Shown piece after piece: positions 34,861-44,596 of a stretch of 64,000 bases of DNA. The stretch is from the NCBI RefSeq assembly GCF_904849725.1, contig NC_058519.1, positions 106,380,881 through 106,444,880 on the forward strand, read 5' to 3'. This DNA comes from Hordeum vulgare subsp. vulgare (taxonomy: Eukaryota > Streptophyta > Magnoliopsida > Poales > Poaceae). The notes beneath the pieces are model-generated. The model had not been told where the DNA came from and did not search any database. It saw only the letters and a program-made list of their open reading frames with translations. Each line of letters opens with the position of its first letter. The stretch's first letter is position 1. Both the position numbers and the translations under genes were made by a program.

Positions 34861-36832
34861 CCTTTTTACGAAACAAAACCTGAATTTACTTCCAACCACT
34901 CACGGCGAATCGTCTTGGTAAAATCGACCATGCCCCGCCCAGATCATAGCATTTTTTTAGACAATGTCGGCGAAGCTTTATTAATTCGTCACAACGTTCA
35001 TACAGATCGGATGGTAGATTCTCATGATGTCCTAACAAAACATGACAGCCACCACCGAGAGATAAAGCATACTTCGCTAAGTTATGTGCCTCATGACTTG
35101 AGCTCCTAAACTCATGACTAAAAACAGAAAAATCAAAAGCTGAACAGTGATTTGCTATTTGATGTATAATCGCCCCATAGCTTGCCGAATTCTCCTTCTA
35201 TATGTCTTGCACCACCACTTTGCAATCCGACGCCACTTGAATATATCTCAAATAAAGGTCATCTGCGAATGCGAGGGCTTCTCTAATGGCGAGAGCTTCA
35301 AGATTCGGCAGGTCCGCAATGTGTCGGAAGCAAAGAGTTGATGGTTCCATGTAGGGAACAAACCACCATGATCTTGACAGATCACACCAATGGACCCAAA
35401 CCCATATCAGAACACAGCATCATCCACATTCAGCTTTGCATTGCCTGTCAGCGGGGCCAGCCATGTCGATGGTCTCACGCTAGTCGGAGCTGTTGTCACT
35501 CGTAGCCTGGCGTTGGTCATCTGCAGCTCACCCAAGTAGCTAGATATAAAGTTGTTAACCGAATATGGCGATTGAACAATATTCTCATGAATTGCGTTCC
35601 GCCTGACTCCCAGAGTGCCCATAGCGTTACCTCTAAGCGATCGAAGAGCTCCTTCGTTAGTATTTCATCTAGTGAAAACAACCAATCCTTCGGGTTCTCT
35701 TCCCCTCTCTCTACCATGTATTGCACCAACTCCTCTGGCGCCAGGGCCCATACACTCGCCGCCATTGGGAAGGTAATCAGTGCATGTTTCCAGGTGTCCA
35801 CCGCCCCACATAATAGGCAAGTGTCCTCCGTAACCACGTGTCGATGCTTCAAGACTGAACCCATCGACATTGATAGTCGGGCAAGACGCCACAATAACAC
35901 CTTTAGCTTGGAGGGTACCTGCATATGCCAGATCATGCACCACTTTCTGGTTTCATCGTGCTCATATGATGTTCCTCCCTTCTCATGCAACTAGGCCTCC
36001 CGGCTGAACTTTGCTCGAAGCTCCTCATGCCAAGCCCAAAATTCTTCATCAAAGTGAGTAAATATAGTTCGGACCAAGTCCTCCTTCCAGGTTGCGGATG
36101 TAACATCTATCAGCTGCGCCACTCTCTCCGGAGTGTTTGGAACAGGAGGTGTGATAGTGTGCTTGAAGATGTCCCTCGGGATCCAGTTGTGTTGCCATAT
36201 GTTTGTGGTCTCTCCATCACAAATTCTATGAATAACACCTTGTTCCAAGATATCTCTCCCGTCCCAAATTGCCAGCCATATCTCAGACGGGTATGTCCCC
36301 AGCTCGGCCTAAAGCAAAGAGCACTTCGAAAAATAGGCAGCCTTGACAATTCAAGCACTCAGAGATGAGATGTCCGTCAATGTTCGCGAGGCCTGCCTTG
36401 ATAGAAGTGCAAGGTTGAATATCTCCATATCTCGAAAACCCAGAGCTCCCAAATGCTTAGGCATGGTCATGGTATCCCACGCCACCCAGTTGGGCGTCCT
36501 CCTCCCTTGCTTAGAACCCCACCACAATTGTCGGATGATAGATGTGATACTGTCACATAACCCCCGTGGCAATCTCAAGCAAGATATTGAGTAAACTAGA
36601 ATGGCTTGTGCAAAGTTTTTATCAAAATTTCTTCAATAGAAGATGAAAGTAGCTTCGCCATTCATCCTTTAATCTTTTCCCACACACGATCCCGAAGATA
36701 TTTGAACGTACCATTCTTCGAGTGGCCCACATCAGTTGGCATGCCAAGGTAGCTCTCACTCAATGATTCATTGTGGACCCGTAGATTGTTTTTAACAGAT
36801 TTTCTCAACTATGCAGGGCAACCACTACTAGG

Positions 36833-37829
36833 AAAAGCTTATAGACATACGCTTACTAGTAGCGCGGGTTTTTACCCCTCGCTACTACTAAGTTGATGGT
36901 AGTAGCGCGGGTTTTTACCCCTTGCTACTACTGAGTGGTCTCAACCGTGCCCCCCCGGGACATGCAATAGTAGTAGCACGGGGTATAAACTAGCGCTACT
37001 ACTAAGTTGATAGTAGTAGCACGGGTTTATACCCCTCCCTACTACTAAGTACAAGGTATGTGAAGTCCACATATCCTCCGCTGAATCCCTCCTCTCTCCC
37101 TCAGTCTTCCCCATCTCTCCATAGGCTCTCCCATGGACCAAGCACACCTCCTCCTCCATGGCGCCCAACGAGTCCCAAATCGAAACCCACACTCTCCTGA
37201 TTCTGCTTCTCCCTCCCACCCGCGATTCCCTTCCTCACCCACTACCACCGTCGGCTTCACACCTCATCGCCTCCTTAAATCCGGAGGCCTCCACTCCCAT
37301 CGAAGCCCCTCCCCCTCCTTCCTCCTCCTTCTCTGCTGTTGGAGGAGAGGGAGATCTAGCAGAGTGCCATCCTTGGCGGCGGCGAGATCCGCCATGGACA
37401 CAATCACCGGTTAGGTTCTCTCCATACTCCTCTCAATCTCTCTCTCTCTCTCTCTTCGTCTTCTAATCATTTTTCTTCTTTGTAGTAGCAGCAGAGGAGA
37501 GGTGTGAGGATGAGTTGGTCGGGGAAGCACCATCACCATGGAAGACTTCATCCCCACAAAACCAGCATCAGCCCTGGATGGAGAAGACGCTGACGCCCAA
37601 CAGCAGCAGCATTGGATGAATTTATTTATTTTAGTACCAAATAAGTTAGTAGTAGCATGGGACCCTTACCCGCGCTACAGCTAAGTAGTAGTAGCGCGGC
37701 TGGAAACTGCGCTACTGCTAACCATGCTACTGCTAAAAGTTTGTTGTAGTGCCGTAGCAGTAGCACGGGCCCCATGCCCTACTAATAGGTCAATAACCCG
37801 TGGTACTACTAGGGTTTTCCTTAGTAGTG
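36833..37829. mobile_element. Non-autonomous CACTA transposon, 997 bp
   Basis: It starts CACTACTAGGAAAAG and ends TTTTCCTTAGTAGTG, flanked by the 3-bp duplication AAC (36,830-36,832 and 37,830-37,832). Subterminal regions contain repeated units of the type TAGTAGCGCGGGTTTTTACC on both sides, as usual for CACTA. It is inserted in LINE ORF2 and encodes no transposase. Confidence 0.95.
37134..37485 (+). other. Gene-like exon and intron start inside the small CACTA
   Basis: Between the subterminal repeats lies GC-rich DNA unlike the rest of the element. An open frame from ATG 37,158 (MAPNESQIETHTLLILLLPP) is rich in Pro and Ser. A possible donor CCG|GTTAGG at 37,410 is followed by a CT microsatellite (about 37,434-37,455) and a possible acceptor TTTGTAG at 37,485. 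This looks like a captured 5' exon and first intron, but the parent gene was not recognised. Confidence 0.4.
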
Positions 37830-39985
37830 AACTCTTGCTGAAGAAAATTGAATATTTCTCAGTGTTGATCCTTTGTATGGAAGAATTGCAATATGTATCA
37901 AGTTGGTTTGACACCAAAACTAATCCTTCCCCACTGGCCTTGAATAGAAACAAGCTATCATCTACAAACATGAGATGGGTAACGGTGGGAGCCGTTGGAT
38001 CCACCTGGATACCTATCAAAGACGGTTGAGAACTTGATTTAAGGAGGAACAAAAGGCCCTCTGCTGCTATCAAGAAAAAGTAGAGGGAGATTAGGTCTCC
38101 CTGCCGGATACCTCATGTAGGCATAAAAGTTTCTAGCTTTTTAACATTGAAACAAACACAAAATGAAACTAAGGAGACCATGCCCATGACAATGTCTATC
38201 CAATGGTGGTCAAAACTCAGCTTGGTCATGATACCCTTCATATAGGCCCACTCTAATCTATCATATGCCTTCATCATGTTGAGCTTCAAAGAACAGCAAC
38301 TCTTTGATTTAGCTCTCGACCGCTTCATAAAGTGGAAACATTCGTAAGCACATATAATGTTGTGTGTGATAAGCCTTCTAGGGACAAAAGAAGACTATTC
38401 CTCAGAAATTATGTCACACAGTATTGTTTTAATCTGTTCGTAATCACCTTAAAGGATATTTTATACAAAACATTGCATAAACTTATGGGCCGAAATTGAG
38501 CAAGTACCGTGGGTTTGTTACCTTGGGAATCAGGACCGACAGAGTGTCATTGATATATTGTGGACTCTCCTCACGTGTCAAAATTCTAAGAACAATGTTT
38601 GCTACTTCATCCCCGCACACATCCCAATGTCGCTGATAAAAATGATAAGGAAATCTATCGGGCACCGGCGCTTTAGTAGGGAAAATTTGAAATAAAGCAA
38701 TGTTGACCTCCTCCTTGGTGTATGGCGCACATAAATTGGAGTTCATCTCGGCTCTTACCTTCCGTGGTACTTGATCCAACACCACCTCCATATTCTGCAC
38801 TCCTTCAGATAGGTATAAGGATATGTAAAAGTCATTCGTTGGTGCCTTTAGCTCTTCCGAGTCAGAATCTCCACACCTAACGAGTTATGTAGCGCCTTGA
38901 TCATATTTTTCTTACGCCGGAGGCTAGCTCTAAGGTGGAAATTTTTTGTGTTTCTATTCCCAATGGAAATACACTTGACCGTATCTCTTTATCGCCATAG
39001 GATCTCCTACATGTGGTACGTCTCTATTAAACATTCATTGATCTTTATCTCTGCATGGGAAGGGCCTATTCTCGATCGATCATTCTTGAGTTCATCCAGA
39101 TTCTTCGCTAGTTTCTTTATCTCTTTCCGCACGCTCCCAAAAGTGTCACGACTCCATCTTCCCAGATTCTTTCCGAGGTCTTGCAAGGCTCCTCGTCGTG
39201 TAGCGATAATATCACGAAAGTTTTCATGTGTCTCCCACATCATCTGATACCTGATGGGTTCCTGGATCCGCTCGGCTATCCTGGCAACGAGCTCTACCAA
39301 AAATGGGGAGTGGTCTGAAGTAACACCCATCAAGTGTGTGGCCGAGGCCAAAGGGTACCTTTCCAACCATGATACATTCACCAAAGCTCAATCAAGTCTG
39401 CATCTAGTATAGCTTCCACCCACTAATTTCTTCTTAAAGGTCCAGAAATTGCATTTGTATCCCAAGTAAAGCAGCCTGCAAATATCTAGGACCTCCCGGA
39501 AAGCTTGAATATGAGCATTGCTACTCTGCCCAACACCTTGATGCTCATATGGACATAGCACCTCGTTGAAATCATCCACACAGATCCAAGGAAGATCACT
39601 CATAGTACTACAGTTCTTCAAGGTTGCCCAGGTTTGATGCCTCAAATGTGTTTGTGCCTCCCCATACACGTGTGTCATCCTCCACTTCTTTGTACCATGT
39701 TCCTCAATAGAAACATCCAGATGATAGACAGAATAACCGAGAATTTCAACTTCTATTGAATTGTTCCAAAACAAACCAGTGCCACCACTTCTACCTTGAC
39801 TACTAATAACATAAGAATTATCAAAACCCAACGTACCAGCTAAAGCACACTTTCAAACTGTGTTTCGACAATGCATAAGAGGGTAGGGGCAAATTGCCTC
39901 GCGAAATCGTGAAGCTCTCGAACTGCCGCAACTTTGCGTGCGCCACGACAGTGTCAACAGAAGACATTTGTTGGCCCGAGCGGCG

Positions 39986-40260
39986 CTACTCAAAGGAGCC
40001 CGCCAAAGATGAGACAATCATTCCATGACCGCCATTCTTCTCCAAAACATCATCCTCTGCTGCCGCATTAATCCTGGCCCTCTTTTGTTCTTGTTTGCTG
40101 CTTGGGCTATGGGGAATAGCAGGGCTAGGGGGTACCGCTAGCACCTCCCCAGGACCCCCAACCATTGCTGCGCCAATGGTGGGTTGCCTTGCATATTGCA
40201 CCTCAGCCGGCGATCTCTTCTGTTGATGTTTGCCTCAACCATATCTTCATAGGCTTCATG
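39986..40260 (-). pseudogene. LINE ORF1, C-terminal part
   Basis: This is a minus-strand continuation of ORF1 beyond the CACTA insertion: EAYEDMVEANINRRDR, then a second frame with Pro-rich linker and basic KQEQKRARINAAAEDD. A frame change separates the pieces. Confidence 0.6.
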
Positions 40261-40834
40261 CACTACAAGAAATATGTCAACTAACGACCTTTTGTCAGTG
40301 ACCCTGGAAGGAATGGTCATAAACTATGACCATTTGACATCATTTAGTCGTAAGCTATCTGGAGGGGTCCTAGCCCCAAAAAGCAACGACCATTTTCATC
40401 AGAAAGGTCAGCACTTGCTTACTGGAAAAGGTCATAAAGCGGACATCACCTGGCACTGCCTTATTTCTAGATGATAATGACCAATATGAATGGTCGTTAC
40501 TAGGCTGGTGACCAGCGGTGGTGGTGCTGACGCCACGGCCACCTCACCCATCGGCAGTTGTTGTTGTTGCTGTTGCTATCTACATCAGAGAGCTGGATTG
40601 AGATGTTGCCTGTTGCTAACCAGTCGGCCATAACGTCCTGCCATAACATCCTGCCATACCATCAGTGAAGCAAAATAGAAGCAGCAAAATGGAAGCAGCC
40701 ATAACATCTTGCCATAATTAACATCAAAAGTATAACACATTCCAACACAGTTCACAACAACAGGCCGATAACACAGTGCGCAAAAGTACAACAGTTCACA
40801 ACGACGACGATAAACCGATGATCATGGAGGGTGA

Positions 40835-42770
40835 CTAAATGGGACCTAGAGCCTTCAGGAGGGCTGCATGCTCTGCCCTGGTCTTTATGTCTTGATCAGC
40901 ACTCCGCGATAAACTGCGTGCATGCGACATCATGTGTTCATAAATCTCAACCCTAGGCTTTAGCTTTGCGGTGCAGTATGGGCATCTGAACATTCCCCTC
41001 CTAAAGTAGGCCACCTTCCCCTTCTCCCTGATCTTCTGGGCTTCCTTCTCAATGAAGGACTCTTTTTTGCCGTCCTCCACGTCATCTCCAGAGTTATACT
41101 GCACACACAAATTAATTGCGCACACATTATGCATTCATATAGGCATTATGGAGCCAGAACACACACTTCTGATTCAGAATGATGCAATGAACAAATATCA
41201 GATAATTCCCATTTACCAAATTTTAATGAATAAACAAAGAAAAAAGTCATGTACAGTAATCTAATTAAACAAACAACATTAAGACACTCTCTACATCAAT
41301 TTAATTAAAAATCCCACCAACATGCATTCATATAGTGCTTACTCTGAACTAAAATAGTTGGGATTACCTCATACGGTTCATCGTCGTCGTAGTCAGAGTC
41401 ATACGGGCTCTTGAACCCAGTCTTGGCGAGCTTCCCTTCATGCCTGCAGCTTCCTATTCCTACAATATAAGTAATTCGATTAGTACAAACTATGTAACAC
41501 AATATTCAAAAGGTCAAGCATTAAACAGTGTGCTTCTAATTACATTCATAGTGCTGCTGCATCAGCCACCCTATTCTCTGCACTGGGTCTGTCCTTTGTG
41601 CATTTCACTTATACAATCTTTCGATCCTTCATACAAATATTTAAATGTCCTTTCAAAAAATCAAACTGTACTCTGTAACTATATGTTATGTATACACTTC
41701 TTTTGTCACGACATGTGCTGGATGTCACAATGAAATTGGCCATGGACGTAATCAGCCAATATATGACTATAGTGTAACTATATGCTTGTAATCAGCAAAT
41801 ATATGACTATGAGGTAGCTCTTTGTTGTTTTGTGTACTAATTAAGCAGTTGCATTGGTATTGACTTTACCAACAAAAACATGCAGTTCTCCATGTCAGGA
41901 AGCCATCCATACCATAAAACTTGTTACAAGGAGCGCTTTTATCCAAAATGTGATGTCTGCAAGCAATTTGTAAGTATCACTTCATTATCTTTTCTTATCT
42001 GTTTGCATAAGACGACTATCTCTGTTCTGCATTTTATATAGCAGAACATTGCACTATTGGGCTGCTCAGCCCGTGCCGTGCCCCGGTGAGGGGATAACCA
42101 CAACAAATCTATCAAAATATCTGGTACATAATAAAATCTAAGCACATGCAGCAATCAAGATCCCAATTCAAAACCTAACTCTTATTAAATCCTTACTAAT
42201 AATCCCAATAAAATGCAAGAGAGGGGGAAGACTTAGGCACATGACTTAGGTGAAATCTTTACTAATAAGAGAAATATTCCGTTGATTCAAGCCAACAAAA
42301 TGCAAAAGTTCGCCAATACATGCAAAAGCAGAGTGTGTTCTGCTCTCTGAATATATGAAAGCAGAAAACCCTATCTAAATAATCTCCTGCTTATCAACGA
42401 TAACTATGAAAGCAGGGGAACATGAAGCATTACCACATCCACATGCACAAATCAAGATTGAAATTAAAGAAATTCAAGTCTCAGTATATAAATCTATGTA
42501 GCATTCAAGCACGAATCAACTATAAAAAAACTAGAAAAACCTATCTAAAAAACCCACCTCATCGTCGGCAGCACCGCTCGATGTCGTGTCCTCCTGCTTC
42601 GGCACCTCCGCAGCGGCGACAGCGGTTGCGGTCGTGTCCTCCTACTTCGGCACAGGCACCTCCTTCTCTTCCGCAGCGGCGGCGACAGCGGTTGCGGTCG
42701 TGTCGACCTCCTGCTGCTTCGGCACCTCAAGCAGATCCACAACGACGACGGCGCGACGAGCGCCCTCCAT
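40835..42770 (-). pseudogene. Three-exon XS-type zinc-finger gene with a premature stop
   Basis: Exons by GT-AG borders: 42770-42554, 41459-41368, 41098-40835. Phases join exactly to give 190 codons, starting MEGARRAVVVVDLLEVPK and ending ALLKALGPI. Exon 1 contains a degenerate repeat VPKQ-E-DTTATAVAAA, whose middle copy has TAG (42,644-42,642) where Gln is expected. This is the only lesion seen. Exon 3 holds FRCPYCTAK...EIYEHMMSHA, matching the zf-XS zinc finger (PF03470 by recall) of SGS3-like and FDM proteins, which act in RNA silencing and RNA-directed DNA methylation. The RNA-binding XS domain itself is absent. The gene is divergent from the GRF-like gene at 43,143, with about 370 bp between their start codons. 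Confidence 0.72.
41711..41973 (+). pseudogene. Captured LIM-domain exons of a DA1-type gene
   Basis: Two plus-strand exon-like pieces lie inside intron 1 of the minus-strand XS gene. The first (about 41,711-41,811) reads CAGCHNEIGHGR, then after a gap QPIYDYE before GTAGCT. The second (41,883-41,972) follows an AG and reads FSMSGSHPYHKTCYKERFYP then KCDVCKQF before GTAAGT. This matches the plant DA1/DAR ubiquitin-activated peptidase LIM domain, where HPYHK-CYKE-HPKCDVC is diagnostic. The central part of the LIM finger is deleted and a short NQPIYDY phrase is duplicated. Peptidase exons were not found, so this is a fragment. Confidence 0.75.
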
Positions 42771-42783
42771 TGGGTGTGGGAGA

Positions 42784-42890
42784 CAAGGCGACGAGGGAGA
42801 CGGTGCGACGAGGGAGACGAAGTGGGAGACGAGGCGACGAAGTGGGAGACGAGGGAGACGAGGCGACGAGGGAGACGAAGTGGCAGTTCC
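42784..42890. repeat. Short GACGAGGGA-type minisatellite in the shared promoter region
   Basis: Irregular tandem copies of GACGAGGGA, GACGAAGTGGGA and GACGAGGC lie just upstream of the XS gene start and in the intergenic interval shared with the GRF-like gene. Confidence 0.75.
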
Positions 42891-43142
42891 CTCTTTATAC
42901 GATGTGACAGTTCCTGCAACGTCCCGTCCGCCATGTGCCGTCCGGGACATCTTACAAAAAAAACAAATGGCATAGACACCTTCAAAAAAAAACAAATGGC
43001 CCGCTCGAACCTGGTCGGCAAAAACCGGTTCGGTCGGTCTTTGTGTCTCGCTCGAACCTGGTCGACCAAGCCAGTCTACTCTGCTCGCGCTCTGCCCCTA
43101 TCGTCGCCGAAGCTCGTCGGCCGCCACCACCTCCGCCGCGCC

Positions 43143-44267
43143 ATGGTTTACGAGGATGAGAGTAGCAACGACCTATCAAGCCTAGACATCAGCTCTTCCT
43201 CGGACGACATGATGTACCGGGTAATTTGTAGAGCTAGGGTTAGGTTTAGGGTTTCGGTTTGTTCACATTGGGGATTTATCTTTGTTTCTTGGTTCTTCTT
43301 TAGATCCCTACTAGCATCAACGACAAAGACTACATGGGCATCAAGAATTCTGCCCTGGATGTTTGCTTGGAGCATGGGCTGCCGCCTGAGCGTCGCGTAG
43401 CATTCGAAGGATTTGAGACAGGGAGAAGATTTTTAGTGTGTGCTCAACCGGTTAGTCCTATCTTCTTTAGTGTTAGACATGCATGAAGTTGATTTTGTTT
43501 TTCTATATAGCTCAAAAGATTCAGACTGTCAGTGTTTACTACATCACTGTCATTGTTTGTTTAGCTCAAATATTCTGACTGTCAGTGTTTACTACATCAC
43601 TGTCATTGTTTGTTTAGCTCAAATATTCAGACTGTCATTGTTTATTACAACACTGTCATTGCTAGTTTAGCTAAAAGATTCTGGCTTGTTACAGCAATGT
43701 CATTGCTTGTTTATTACAGCACTGTCATTGCATGTTTATTATAGAATTCTGGCTTGTTATTTTCTGGTTATTTTGTATTGCTGAACTACTGGTTATTTTG
43801 TATTGCAGCCACCTCAAAACCGTGGTTTTGTTGGTTGGGTAGACCAAGAGTGGCTTCCCACAATGCAAAATGCATTGTTAAAACTGTGGGAAATGTTGGA
43901 AGACAGCAAGAGTGCTAGCAGGGATGATAATTTGGAGAATTCATTGAAAATTCACCACCTCATAGAGGAGAAAAGTAATCTTGATGCAAACTATGACAAA
44001 CTAGTAGAAGATGTAAATCAACTGCTCAACCTTGCAGAAGCTCAAGATGGGGTCATTAGAACCCAGAAGGAAAATCATTTGAAGGAGAAGGACAAACTTA
44101 ATGATGAAATTTTGGCGCTCAACCTTCACATTGATGGTCTGAAGAAAGGAATTGAGAATCTGATTAAACGCGGGGATGAGCTGAAGATCCAGATTGCTGA
44201 TCAGTTGAAGGCATTGGAGAAGAACCAAGAGAAGTTGATGATGATCAGGAACATTTTGGATGGATGA
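43143..44267 (+). CDS. Three-exon gene with GRF-like zinc finger and coiled coil, apparently intact
   Basis: Exons 43143-43220, 43304-43450 and 43809-44267 join in phase 0 through GT-AG introns to 227 residues, from MVYEDESSNDLSS to RNILDG. Exon 2 into exon 3 encodes CLEHGLPPERRVAFEGF, TGRRFLVCAQP and NRGFVGWVDQEW, the layout of a GRF-type zinc finger. One expected Cys, in the usual N-C-GF, is Arg (NRGF). From about residue 100 the protein is highly charged and helical (KLVEDVNQLLNLAEAQ, then LKEKDKLNDEILAL), a likely coiled coil. GRF fingers bind single-stranded nucleic acid in known proteins. GRF-like genes of this shape are often carried by grass CACTA elements (recall). Intron 2 holds a 53-bp tandem repeat (43,509-43,745); the 3' flank (about 44,290-44,505) contains a roughly 110-bp tandem duplication. 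Confidence 0.75.
43509..43745. repeat. 53-bp tandem repeat in intron 2 of the GRF-like gene
   Basis: Units start AGCTCAAA or AGCTAAAA at 43,509, 43,563, 43,616 and 43,669, each followed by a variant of GACTGTCAGTGTTTACTACA. They decay to the right. Confidence 0.85.
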
Positions 44268-44596
44268 GCTGATCAAATGAAGATGAAGTCCACTATGCTA
44301 TGGTTGTTGTGTTGCTGTGTTGCTCTTTTGTACCAATGTTGTAATGCAAGATGATCAGAATCTCTATATTATGTATGATTAAGTGACTCCACTATGCTAT
44401 GTTTGTAACTGTACTATGCTATTGTTGGTGTGTTGCTCTTTTGTAGCAATGTTGTAATGCAAGATGAGAACAATCTCTTAATTATGTATGATTAAGTGAC
44501 TTTATCTTTGTTCAACCCAAGTATGTTGATAGATTGGTTGATCTTACTTGTTGTATCTTAAAAGATGAGAAGAATCTCTTAATTATGTATGAGTTG

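Larger units (their letters stand above)
33856..34951. other. Backbone segment with two MITE-like remnants
   Basis: This single-copy stretch lies between the Copia element and the LINE. It holds an imperfect foldback (about 34,155-34,525) and the first part of a Stowaway-like MITE (about 34,828-34,860). It ends with the LINE target duplication TCATAGCA (34,944-34,951). No gene is recognised, although the minus strand at 34,868-34,951 continues an open frame from 50,583 once the LINE is removed. Confidence 0.55.
35407..39840 (-). pseudogene. LINE ORF2 (endonuclease, reverse transcriptase, zf-RVT, RNase H)
   Basis: From the 5' side on the minus strand: an endonuclease-like block (39,840-39,388) with GGTGLFWNNSIEV, WICVDDFNEVL and SYTRCRLD. 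Next is a linker with GVTSDHSPFLVEL (39,384-39,007), then the RT N-terminus (38,800-38,483; KAPVPDRFPYHFYQRHW, VLIPKV). RT palm pieces follow: MMKAYDRLEWAY near 38,270 and the catalytic FVDD at about 37,957-37,968. The CACTA 36,833-37,829 interrupts next. Then come LWWGSKQGRRTPNWVAW (near 36,520), the zinc-binding RT-associated domain (WRLARLSMSMG, CLLCGAVDTWKHAL) and an RNase H start PLTGNAKLNVDDAVF near 35,430. Frameshifts and stops separate every block. It would mediate target-primed reverse transcription. Confidence 0.88.

Noticed and set aside
42545..43069. Arg/Ser/Pro-rich frame of 174 codons on the minus strand
   Set aside because: It is an alternative frame across XS exon 1 and the GACGAGGGA minisatellite, a composition artefact.
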